From Sabellastarte sp. h YS-2021 (taxonomy: Eukaryota > Annelida > Polychaeta > Sabellida > Sabellidae), in contig OZ024928.1 of NCBI GenBank assembly GCA_964017235.1, positions 1,550,001-1,614,000 of the forward strand: DNA of 64,000 nucleotides. Direction: 5' to 3'. Both the position numbers and the translations under genes were made by a program. Shown here in pieces: positions 26,901 through 38,900 of this stretch (position 1 is its first letter; every line of letters begins with the position of its first letter). The notes under the pieces were generated by a model. That model saw nothing but the letters and a program-made list of their open reading frames with translations, was not told where the DNA came from and searched no databases.

Positions 26901-29900
26901 TCAGGACAAATAAGTTTAAAATCTAATTTTAGACCCGAATCCCTTTTCTGACAAGACTTCACAAAAGAGACTGAGACTTCACAAATCTTTGCAAAATACC
27001 AAATAAATGCCAATAGATATTGAAAAAAATTGAGAAAAGAAACATTTTAAAAATATGTCCAAATAAGCGCTTCTTATGTCAATTAAAAAATTAAAACTAT
27101 GATAGATGCAACTATCAATCAGATCTCACAGTCCATGACATTTTCCAGGGAGGAGATTTTGAACATCTCTACAAAACTTCAAACACAACAAATTAAAAAT
27201 CTGACGAAATTTGAAAATTTTAATTACTTAAATGTAGCTTTTATAAGCTACAAGCTTACCATGTGGGACTGAATGCTAAATCAGGAGGCTGCAGGACTCC
27301 AGCCAACGACCAAGCAAAATGGACGTTTGGATTTGGCCGAGTCCGTGGTTTAGTATGTACCATAGCACTGTCGTTTGGTGATTTGTTCTTCTTCTCTCGT
27401 GGTAAATTTAGCCCACACCCCCTCAGCTGAAATATAGCGGGGAGGCAGGGTGGGACTTTCCTCAGTCCCACATGATAAGCTTGTAGCTTTTTAAAGCTAC
27501 ATTTAAGTAATTAAAATTTTTAATTTTATTGTGCTACAATAGCTTACCATGTGGGACTGAATGTTGAATTCAACCGCCCGGTGGCGGGATTACAGCTGAG
27601 ACTGGAAGAATATTGTCCATTTTTCTTGAATTTAGAATAAAATATACCAAAAAATTGACAAAATACCAGTCTAAGTCCCAGTTACAGAGCCCCAGTTCTA
27701 AAATCGGGTCTGTAAGTAGCCAAAAACCAAAGTTTAATGAATGACAGTACGGGTACTGTCTGGATGTTTTGATAGAAGAGAGTGCAGCCGTGCTCACTCA
27801 AGATAGTAGCCGCTAAAGGCATCACTGCTATAATACAGCCCTAGGCTTGAATCTCATCAATTTTGCCACCCTAAATATGAGATTATGGTACACTGTTAAA
27901 CACTAAATATTACTAAATACATTATACAGTTAAAAATATAAGAGACCTTACCATCTGGAGAGGTAACCAATACCTGGACCCTGGGATAGACTCCTGAAGA
28001 CTTGGCTGCAGCGGGTGTGCCCCCCCTTCTTTTCTTCCCGAAGATGAGTATGCTGAGGGGATGGGTCTAGGACTTGTTGTGCCGCTACTACTGGTCCCAG
28101 ATACATATTGTTGTCGTTTTCTGACCAAGTAAGGTCTTTTAGGTAAAAATTTGAAAATGTGTTGTGAGCTTTCCAATGAAACGCTTGCATGATTTGGTCG
28201 ACCGATACCCCACCGTAAAAGGCCTTAGAGGCCGCGAAGACCCTAATGTCATGCACTTTGACTTGGACCAGGTCCAAGGCTTGTTGATCTGATTGTTTAT
28301 AGCAAAGTAGGATAGTTGGTTTAGCCAGGAAGAGAGTGTAGCGGGTCTGATGTCTGAGGTATGTCGTTTCTTAAAGGAGATGAAAAAAGGGATCGAGACC
28401 CTCTTAGGTCTTTGGTTCGATCCAAATAATACCTCAGGGCCCGTACCAGACACAAGGTCCTGTCTTCCTTGAATTGTCTATCTGCAATGGTAGTTAGAGC
28501 AGGAATAGTCACCAGAGACACACTTTGAGAACCTTTTCTTGCTAGTTCAGAGCATCTATGTCCCAAGCATTTTGGTCTGGGACTGGAGACACGTATAGTG
28601 GAACTTTGTGGTTCAGGCGAGTGGCAAAAAGATCTACGTGAGGAGTGAACCACTTGAGACTGATCTGTTTGAACACCTGGAGATTCAGTGACCATTCTGT
28701 TGAATGGACTTGGTTCGACCTGGACTGAAGGTCGGCCATCACATTCAGACACCCTGGAATGTGTCTGGCTTTTAAGGTTATCTGGTAATGATGGCACCAG
28801 GTCATGATCTCCCACAGGAGAGCGTACATCTCCGCTGAGTGGGTTCCTCCTTGTTTATTTATGTAGGCTACTACTGTTAAGTTGTCTGTAGCAACCAACA
28901 CTGTTTGGCTTGACACTGGTCCTTGAACCTTTGAAGGGCCAGAGAAACCACCTTCAGCTCTAGAACATTTATGTGTAGCCTTATTCCCCGGTCTGACCAC
29001 AGACCCTTTGTAGAGGTTTGCTCTAAGTGAGTGCCCCAGCCTTCGTTTGAAGCGTCTGTAAAGAGTTGGATACTGTGGTCTTTGGGATGAAGGGCTGTGC
29101 CTTTCATCATGTTTGTGGGATTCTGCCACCATTCTAGGTGTGCTGAAATGCTTTCTGTCTAAGGGAGGAGGCTGTCCAACGACTGAGGACATCTCCAGTG
29201 CTCCTTGAGGTGAAACTGAAAGGGCCTCATGTGAAGGTGTCCCTCTGAGACCATTTTCTCCATTGAGGCAAGCAACCCAATTAGCGACATCAAACATCTT
29301 GAAGTCAAAACATGTTTGACTTGAGTCGTAGGAACAAATCCTGAAGTTTGAGCCATCTCTCTTGAGTGGGTTTTACAAGGGCTGAATCTAGATGGTATCC
29401 GTAGCCCACGAACGAAAACACTTGAGTAGGTTTTAGTTTGGACTTCTCCTGATTTATTATCCACCCTAGGGACAGGGTTAGGTCTACCACTGTCTGAGTG
29501 TTTATTTGTGCTTCTTCCTGAGACTGGGCCCTATCAGCCAGTCGTCCAGGTACTGGTGAAGTCTGATTCCCCTTGTCAGGGATATCAGCTTCACTTCTTT
29601 TACAATTATTGTAAACACCTGAGGGACTGTGGCCAGCCCGAAGGGGAGGGAGGTGAACTGAAACACTTGTGACCTGTGGCAAAACCTTAGGTACTTCCTT
29701 GAGTTTTGGGAGACTGCATAACCCGAGAGATTTAGATTTTTCACCCTTTCTATTGCGTTCCTTGACAGTAAAGACTGGATACAAGAGGTCAGAGCTTGTT
29801 CTTTGAAGGGCCTTATAACCTGATAGAATCAGAGGAGCTCTGACCAAATTTGGTTTTGAGATGAATGGAAGAACGTAACTATTGGGGGTAATGTTTAACA

Positions 29901-32900
29901 CGTTGTGTGAACATTTGTTTGTGAGCCAGTCTTTTCTGAAAGAACGGAGGCGACCTCCTACTGGTGGACTGAGGGAGGCTTGAAAGGAGTCATAGGGGGA
30001 GGGGTTTCCATGCCCTCGTCCCCTTTAATGGGGTCGAAAACGACCCCTGAAGCCTCTTAAGATTGATTTCCCCCTACCTGAGGAAAACGATTGGTTACTG
30101 CTTTGAGAGGAATTTGCCCCCATAGGAACACAAAAGGGGTATTGAGATAGGGTCTAAAAACCCTGTGGGTCTATGGGGTGCCTTTAAAGGAGGAAGTCTT
30201 CTCCATCCTTGACTATTTGTGACTTGAAGAGGGGAGAAGGCCAAAAAGGGCGAATTCCTGAGTTCTTGATATCTAGAATCCCTTAGATGTGATTGAAGGA
30301 GGGTCTTTGCCCCGCATCTTAGCAGGCCAGAGTTTGCCCATTGTATACAATTCCCTCTGGAGGATATGGGCTACAGATTGTTTAGGCAGGATAAGGATTA
30401 GGCACCCTTCTGAATCTGGCTTTTAACCCTCTAAGGGCGGCCTTAATAGTGTGACACTTTACCAAAGAAGTTTTACAGGAGGAAGTAGTCTTGTAAAAGT
30501 AGCTGTGGGATGAAGGTAGAGAGGTTCTGCCTAGTTTGGTGCTCAAGTTCCTTAGAACTTGTAGGAGAACTTGCCCATAGGGGCTCCAGAGGGTTTAGGA
30601 GAGATACAGATCTTGGCAAAATCTATATTGAGCTCCTGAAGATTGTCCTCAAAATTGCAAATTTTAATTAGTAAATTAAATTTTTATTAGTTAATACCTT
30701 ACCTACCAGACGATAGCTATAGCCCGGCGCCAGCCGGTCCCGCCAAACGAAAGAAAAAGACGTCCCGGGTTTCACCCCCGGCAGGACCGGCACACTACAA
30801 TCCACTCGCCAGGTGGCCTAGTTCCTGCCTCACTCGCCAGAGGGACGTGACGTCATAGCATCTTTTTCGTCCCTAAGATTGAATGATGAAGGCTGGAAGC
30901 GGGGAAGGCCGGGTGGGAATTTCCCGTCTGGTAGGTAAGGTATTAACTAATAAAAATTTAATTTACTAATTAAAATTTGCAATTTCATTGCGTTAATACA
31001 TCTTACCTACCAGACGATAGCTAGAATAACTACCCAGTGGAAGGAGGGCAGCCTTCTGAGGATTGGGGAAACTCTTATATTATACCTAGGTGTGAGGTTC
31101 TAGTCCTTTGAGGAGACATGTTAGTCTCAAGGGTAACTAGACCCACCTGCCCCCCCCCCCTTTTTGACTGCTCTGAGGGGAGGAAGAGAGTAAGAGTTCA
31201 AGTCAATGATTCCCACGGTTAACCTGGAAGAGTAGGGAAAGTCCTATACCCAGAGGATTACTCTGAAGTAAAAGACTTTGAGAAGCCAAGGCCTAGGCTA
31301 AAAGTGAGCCTACACCTAAAACTAACTAGTATGTACACTATATATAATTATATACAAAGAAGCTTAGGGGACTAGTGGTGGATTTGTTGGGCAGCCACCA
31401 CATGACCCAAGTGAAAAAGCTCCTTATCTGCCCAGGCAACATCCTTAAGGTAAAACTGTGTAAAGGTGTTGTGGGACTTCCAGTGGCATGCTGCTAGGAT
31501 CTGGTCCAGAGATATGCCACCTTGAAAGGCTTTGGAGGCCGCAAAGGCCCTAACATCATGGGCCTTAACCTGATGTAAGGTCAAGGAATCTTGGTCAGAG
31601 AGATCATAACACAACACTACTGTTTGTTTGATCCAGGACGAGATAGTGGCAGGAGAGATGTCCTTGTTAAAACCCTGTTTGAAAGAAACAAAAACTAACT
31701 CCTTTCCCGTTCTTAGGTCCTGCGTTTTGTCCAGGTAGTAGCGAAGAGCCCGAATGGGGCAAAGGGATCTGTCTTCCTTTAAAGACTTATCCAGAGTGGG
31801 GGCTAAGGCTGGAATGACCACAGGGGCCACGCACTCTGGTATCTCTTTTGCCAAGTGATTTTTCGCCAAGAAGCTTGGTGAAGGGTAGAGGGAAACTTTG
31901 GACCAGTCAGCTTGGTGTCTGATATTTTTGTTTAACCAAGCGTGAATCTCACTCCTGCGTTTTCCTGAAGCCAGGGCTAGGAGAAAAACAGTTTTGAAAG
32001 TAAGGTGCTTCAGAGAAGCCTTTCTGAGTGGTTCAAAAGGCGCTTTTGTAAGCTGGTGTAAAACCAGGGAGAGGTTCCAAGCAGGAACCCCCCGGCGCCC
32101 TTTGGGTCTATCTCTGTGAAAACTGTCTAACAGTCTAGTCAAATTTTCATCCTTGCCGACATTAACCGAGGTATTTCCCAGTTTGTCTGCAATGGCTGAC
32201 CTGTAACCATCAATAGTGCTGGGCTGGAGATTCTTCTCCTGGAAAAGGTGCAGGAGGAAATCTGCTATTTGTTTTATAGATGGGTTCCTGAAGTCCACCT
32301 GACTTGTTTCACACCATCTGACAAAAACGGCCCACTTCGCTTCGTAGACTGTTCTGGTTGAACGTCTTTGAGGCGCCTCAATTCTTGACGCCACTGGGCT
32401 AGAGAACCCCTGCTCCTTGATTGTCTGGGCTCTAGGAGCCAGGCATGGAGATTTAGGTTTCTCAGATCCCTGTGACGTGCCTTGTTGAAAGGTTGGGTCA
32501 CTAGATCTGGGTGGTGTGGAAGACAAAGAGGAACCCTCGCAGATAGTTCCACTAGGTCCCAAAACCAAGGCATGTTGGGCCATCCCGGGGCAATCAGGAT
32601 TGCTCTGCGATACCAGTGATCTGACAGCTTGCTGACCACCTTCCCCATCAGAGACACTGGGGGGAAGAGGTACATGTCCAGGTCCTCCCAGGACAATGTC
32701 AGAGCATCCACTGACCAGGCCTTTGGGTCTGGAATTGGGGACACAAATTGAACTAGCTTGCAGTTGTACCTTGTTGCAAACATGTCCACTCGGGGATAAT
32801 GCCAGGTTTGACAAAGGAGGTCGAAGGTCTCTTGATGGAGGGACCACTCCGTCTGAATGACCTGCCTTTGGCGAGACAATTTGTCTGCAATTACATTCAG

Positions 32901-35900
32901 ACGGCCTGGAATGTGCCTGGCCTTCAGTACTATTTGATTGAGGCTGCACCAACATAGGAGCCGCCAAAGAAGGGCACAGAGTGAGCCTGACCTCATACCT
33001 CCTTCCTTGTTGATGTATGCCACAACCGTGGTGTTGTCTGTGGCAATCAGGACGACCTTTCCTTGCACTAAATGTTGGAATCTTTTTAGTGCTAACAACA
33101 CGGCTTTTAGTTCTAAGAAGTTTATGTGCAACTTGCTTTCGGGCACTGACCAAGTACCGCTTGCTGTGAAGTCGCCTAAGTGAGCACCCCAGCCTTCTTT
33201 TGAGGCGTCTGTAAAGATTTGAACTGCGTGTCGCAGGGGGTGTAAGGGCTGACCCTTTAGGACATTTTCCTCTTGGGTCCACCACTGCAGGTACTGATAT
33301 AGAGACCTCGGAATTGGGATCTCCTTTTCCAGAGATTCTGGGACTCTCCAGTGTTTCTTGAGGTGCCACTGAATAGGTCTCATGTGCAGTCTGCCTAGGG
33401 TCACCTGTTTTTCTGTCGCAGTGAGAAGACCTATAAGAGACATGAAAGTTCTCACTCGGCAAGATCTGTTCTGTAAAAGCACTGTTATTTTCTGTTGAAG
33501 GGTTTCCCAACGATTTTGAGTAGGCCTGACTACTCCGTTGAGTAGGTCGTACTGGTAGCCTACGAAGTCGAAGACTTGTTGGGGTTCCAGTTCTGATTTT
33601 TGCATGTTTACCATCCAGCCCAACTCCTGGCAGAGGGCTAGGAGGGATTGGGTTCCCTGGTGGCAAGATTCTTTGGTAGGGGCTCGAATCAACCAGTCGT
33701 CTAGGTACTGGTGGATTCTTATACCCTGTGACTGAGCCATTAACTTGACCTCTTTGACCACACCAGTGAACTCCATGGGAGCTGTTGACAGGCCAAAGGG
33801 AAGTGCCCGAAACTGGTACGACTGGTTCTGAAAGTGGAACCTGAGGAATTTTCGGGATGTGTAGTGAATTGGGATGTGGAAGTAGGCGTCGCTGAAGTCT
33901 AGCGATGTCACCCACTCCTCTTGTTGTAGAGAGGTCCAGATTGTCTCTGGAGTCTCCATTTTGAATGTTTTTACGCATAAAAACTGATTTAGAGTACTGA
34001 GATCCAAGATTGGCCGCCACTTGTGGTTCGGCTTTGGGACAATGAACAGTCTGTTGAAAAAGGCTAGTGAGGTTTGAACCCTGACCCTCTCTACTGCCTT
34101 TTTCTCGATCAGAGCTTGTACAGCTGCTTGCAAGTGGGAGTCTCTGATGGGGTTTGCATAGCCACTTACTATCAGGGGATCCCTTACTAAGGGAGGTCTT
34201 ACTTTGAAGGGAAGAACATAACCCTCCTTTAATATGGACACTACTTTTGGGTTTGCACCCATGTGAGCCCATATTTCCCAAAAACTCTGAAGACGTCCCC
34301 CCACTGGTTGGACACTTGCAACATTGGGGACATTTGGAACATTTGGAGCAGAAACAAAGTGACCGACAAAAGAAGCACTTTTCACACACTTTATTTGACT
34401 TTTGATCTTTAATTTTGGTCTTACGTCTTTCTTTTGCGACTGCCACCTTGTTACAGTAGGTACACGACATACAACATGATAGGAAACATTTGTTGGAACA
34501 GATACAAAAGAGTTTCTTGTTATGACACTTTGTACAGAACTGACTGGCCGGGCCACCGGCACCGGACTTGACTTGCAGTAATTGTCATTTATACTGTGTC
34601 TTCTCATGAGCCATCTTGGTACCACGTCCGGGTTGACCACCCCGGCCTCTGCCCCGGCCTCTATTGCGGGAACCAAACGCTTTCCAAGCTGGTAGTTCCT
34701 TTCCGGCTTGAGAAGTTGTTTTAGCAGTGTCTTGAGGTTTCCAACCAGTACTGTAGGGTTGGTATCTCTGTTTTCTGCCTCTACCGGCGAACCCCCCGCG
34801 GCCCGGGCCGGGCTGGGAAGTACGTCGGAAAGCTTCTAATTGGTTTATTTCATCCTCAGCTTTTCTAATAGCAGCATCTGGAAATAGCCCATATCCATTC
34901 AGGGGGCAATTTCTCAAGGAATTGAAAGTATCTGGTTTAATCCCCGGTTTCACAGCTTCCAAGTATGAATCCCTACGGAGTAGGGTCAAATTTGCCATCT
35001 GCACAAATGTAAAGTCTGCCAAATGTTGTAGAGATTTACCCATGGCGAAACTGACATTCTGGTTAAATGAAGATAAATACAAAAGTTCATCCAATGCACC
35101 TTGAGCTTTGACAGAAGACTTGCCTTTCTTAAGTTCACTTTGTAAAATATGCAATTGTTCTTGGAAGGCATCCTGTATTTTGGTAATACAGCGATTAAAC
35201 CCCGCTGACTGGTTGCAAATATATGAAGACTCTTTTGCTGCTTTCTCCCACTTACGCATAGTGTCTTGTGATAGTGGGCGGGATGGAGGCTGAGGAGATG
35301 CAGAAGATATGGTTGAAATCCTGGGGAATGAACTATTTATCTTCGCCGCATCATTTGGCCAAGAATTCACTGATTTACCCGGCCTAGTTGGATCTGTAGG
35401 CTCCGCCGGGTGTATCCCATACCATCTGCTCTGGGATTTGGGGGGTCTGAGGAATTGGTCCACATGCAGGCCACCTGGATCACTAGATTTTGAAGGATAA
35501 CCTTCTATCAGTACAAGGTTTAGAGTCTCTAGTTTTCGGCACAACCAATCTTCCGGAGGAAGATCCACAGAAATCTTGCCCACAGGTTGAGAACGGTGAC
35601 CTGCCCAAGGATTATCAGTGCGGGATTGAGGAGAAAACTCCAGGTCAGGAATGTGTGTCCATCCCATGAACGCGCGGACGCCTCTCACAGTCTCGCGGTA
35701 ATTTTGATCTTCACTGAGGACCCGGTCCGGGTCTGAGGTTTCTAAGTCTGGGGATTCCTCTGCGTCAGATAACTCACCCTCTTCAAATGTTTCCTGAGGA
35801 TTGACATCGCGGAAGGTGACCGGCCCGGAGCCGGAAGAAGGTTGTTGAAATGCAGCTTGAGAGGAAGCAGACATAGCAGCTGACGACACAGTAGCCACCG

Positions 35901-38900
35901 GAGCAGGGTGTTTAAACATAGGTTCTGCTTCCGGGTAGAGGTTTTGAAGTGGAGATTGTCTGTCAGCAATTGAAAAATCCTGATCTCTAGGCTCATCCGG
36001 GCCAACAGCCGGACCGGCTGGGCCGGAAGAAGCCGAAGTAGAGACAAAAAAGGGTGTCTGGGAAAGAGCACCTGCTGGAGCAGCATGAGAGACCGGTACT
36101 TTGACCGGAGAAAATGTTGGATTTTGTACAGAAGGTGAGGAGCGATGTCCTAAAGTGATAAGCGCCTCAAGCCTGGCCATACGAGTGGCCCACTTTTCGT
36201 CCAGTTCCTGAAGATCTTTCTTAAACTGAGGCACAGGAAGGGACAAATCCGGAGCAGAGGAAACAGATACAGCAGGTTCTTGTTCTGGCTGGGCATCAAG
36301 TACTACCACAGAAGACGGATCGACTAACACTTCCTTTGCTTTAGCCTTTTCCTTTCTGAGTTTATAGGTAGGAGTACTTAACTTGAGCACTTGCTCCGGG
36401 GTAAGGACACTGCAAAAGTCACACTGCAGATTCTGAACACAAGGGTCATCACCCTGTCCTTTCTCGCGACAACGCGCACACCTACTATGTTTGTCAAATG
36501 AAGCCATAATATGGCCACACGCACCCTTTTTCTGTCCTGGAGATGCCATGATAGAACAGTTAACTAATGGCAACACTTCCGACACAAATTAAACAGATAT
36601 AACACAATATAAAAACTAAAGAGTTCACAGATAAAAATCCACAACTTTAAATATCGCGCCAAACGAAAAAGATACTATGACGTCACGTCCCTCTGGCGAG
36701 TGAGGCAGGAACTAGGCCACCTGGCGAGTGGATTGTAGTGTGCCGGTCCTGCCGGGGGTGAAACCCGGGACGTCTTTTTCTTTTGTTTGGCGGGACCGGC
36801 TGGCGCCGGGCTATAGCTATCGTCTGGTAGGTAAGATGTATTAACGCAATGAAAATATGTATTTACTGTTGAAGTAGGGGGTTATAAATTTACCCTCAGG
36901 TAAATTAGAGGCCAGGGAGTCCTATTCAAATTTCTCAAAGATACCTTTGAGGTATGGACTTGAGGGAGCATAGCTAAAGGGCCTCTTGGCCTGAGCTCCT
37001 GTTGGCCTTTCGTCACCCAGGACCAGCACGGTAGACGAGGACCTAGGCAAAGTTTTCCTGGGTCAAGAATGTGCCGAAGGTCTACTTCTGTATGCTATGA
37101 AGGGAGGTCAGACATATCTACCTCCCTGTTGTTGGTCATGTTCAGCAGGAGCCTGTTGAGGCTTAGAGGAACGCACCCCTTGAGGTCGTTCCGAGTGATC
37201 AGATTGAGGATCCGAGTGCTGGGAGATTATTCAAATAACATGCCAATTGGGTCCGACCATCTGAGTGATTGGATTCAGGATCCGAGTGCTTGGAGCCATG
37301 GTCGGATTGAACACTCTGGGTGATTATGCAAGTAAAGTTGCAAGTTGGATCTGACCATCCGAGTGATTGGATTCAGGATCTGAGTGCTTGGAACCATGGT
37401 CGGATTGAACACTCTGGGTGATTATGCAAGTAAAGTTGCAAGTTGGATCCGACCATCTGAGTGATAGGATGCAATCGGAAATTAAACCAGGCATCATATT
37501 GGAAGGGAGATCTGGTCCACCTCCCTTTCAAAGTCAAAGGTTGACTAGCCAGGATTAGGGTTCGAAACTCTGAACTAATGCAGAGAATAAGTTAAAGGGG
37601 AACCCCATTGAAAGCAAATAGGAGGACAAAGCAATAAAACGTGAAGACAAGTCACTTCCTGAAAGAGTGGATTAAATAAATAACATAATAAATATACATC
37701 TTCTCACCAAGAATTGTACACACAATATTCTAGTTATTGATATTTTTAAAATATCTTATAAAAATGCACAAGGAAAAGGACCTGCTATTGCCTAACCAAT
37801 GTCACCCAAACAGAGTTGGTGACCCTAGAATAGCAAGCACTCTTTGTGCAGAAGAAGACGTTGAGAACAAATATTCGTATTTGTGCTTTATTTGAAATTT
37901 AAACCCTTTAAATGGCCCAATAATGTAGTAGATAGGGGATAAACCCTCAAAATATTTTATTTTATTCTATTTCGACAGGTACTGATCCTGTATATAAGCT
38001 ACATGTATGAGTCATCATGTTCAACTCTTTCTTCACGACTTGACCCGGAAGTGGATTAAAACTGTAAAATATGTAAGATATACTTATCTGTTCTGTGACT
38101 TGTCACCAAAAAACAATTCTATATATATAAAGAAGGAAACTGATGTAGTTTCAGTATCCAAAGACAAGGATATCTAGAGAAAACAGTAAAATATTGTGAA
38201 TTTATTTCAAATTCTTTTCGAGATGGCGGCCAACGAGAGAAGAAGGACAAATCACCAAACGACACTGCTATGGTACATACTAAACCTCCCGAGTTAGCAT
38301 TCAGTCCCACATGGTAAGCTATTGTGACGCAATAAAAATGTTTTTTCTGGAGATCGGTGTACACTTACACTGATCTTAAAAGTAAGATTTAACCATGACA
38401 AACCTGTTGGTGATTTCCAATATATCTGCAAAATTTCAAATAAATGGCTAGAAAAAACTATGACAACAAATTAAAAATCTGACAAAAATATAATGCTTTT
38501 ATAGTGATCTATGTACTCCTACAATGATCAAGGAAACAAGATTGACACATGACAGACCTATTGGTGAATGCAAGTTGTCGTCCAATTTGGAAGAATTCAG
38601 TGCAATTTGAACAGCTAGTCCAGACTTGGAATCTACTAACTGGGACTTGCTATATGGTCTGCCCTATATGGGCAATGGCAATGTCTCACATTTTTTTTGT
38701 TTACGTTTAGCCAATTAACCAATTCTAGTAACATATTCTAAGTTGTTAGAACTATGTGGATTTTCATGTAACAACTTAAATATAAAGCAAGTTGTTTGCT
38801 GTGGTTAAAATCTGAAATAACTTCGGCCATTAAAGGAAAAACTTATGAACAGTTATCTTAGGTTGCAGGACATCTGGACCTGTAACTCCAGAGAGCTACA

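Larger units (their letters stand above)
30652..36854 (-). mobile_element. intact DIRS-type retrotransposon (inner element)
   Basis: A tyrosine-recombinase retroelement in minus orientation. It has inverted terminal repeats (30692-30871 and 36663-36845, about two mismatches), a gag-like ORF, an RT/RNase H ORF, a tyrosine recombinase ORF, and an internal complementary region (30925-31024) that matches both outer ends. No DDE integrase and no LTRs are present, as expected for DIRS. The ends meet on the trinucleotide AAA, consistent with a circular intermediate. All three ORFs are open, so it is young and may be active. It sits inside an older DIRS copy. Confidence 0.95.
27214..38336 (-). mobile_element. 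older, degraded DIRS element (outer) split by the inner DIRS
   Basis: The ends match as inverted repeats: 27250-27403 against 38237-38325, sharing CATTCAGTCCCACATGGTAA and a segment with CAAATCACCAAACGAC. The region 27470-27565 is an internal complementary region that matches both tips. Coding remnants at 27948-29901 are from RT, RNase H and tyrosine recombinase. The gag-side remnant is cut in two (about 30000-30651 and 36855-38230) by the inner element. Without the insert it is about 4.9 kb. The high-coordinate ITR lacks about 66 bp present in the other. Confidence 0.85.

Noticed and set aside
28700-34676. Retrovirus or LTR retrotransposon
   Set aside because: No LTRs, protease or DDE integrase; inverted ends, internal complementary region and a tyrosine recombinase identify DIRS elements.
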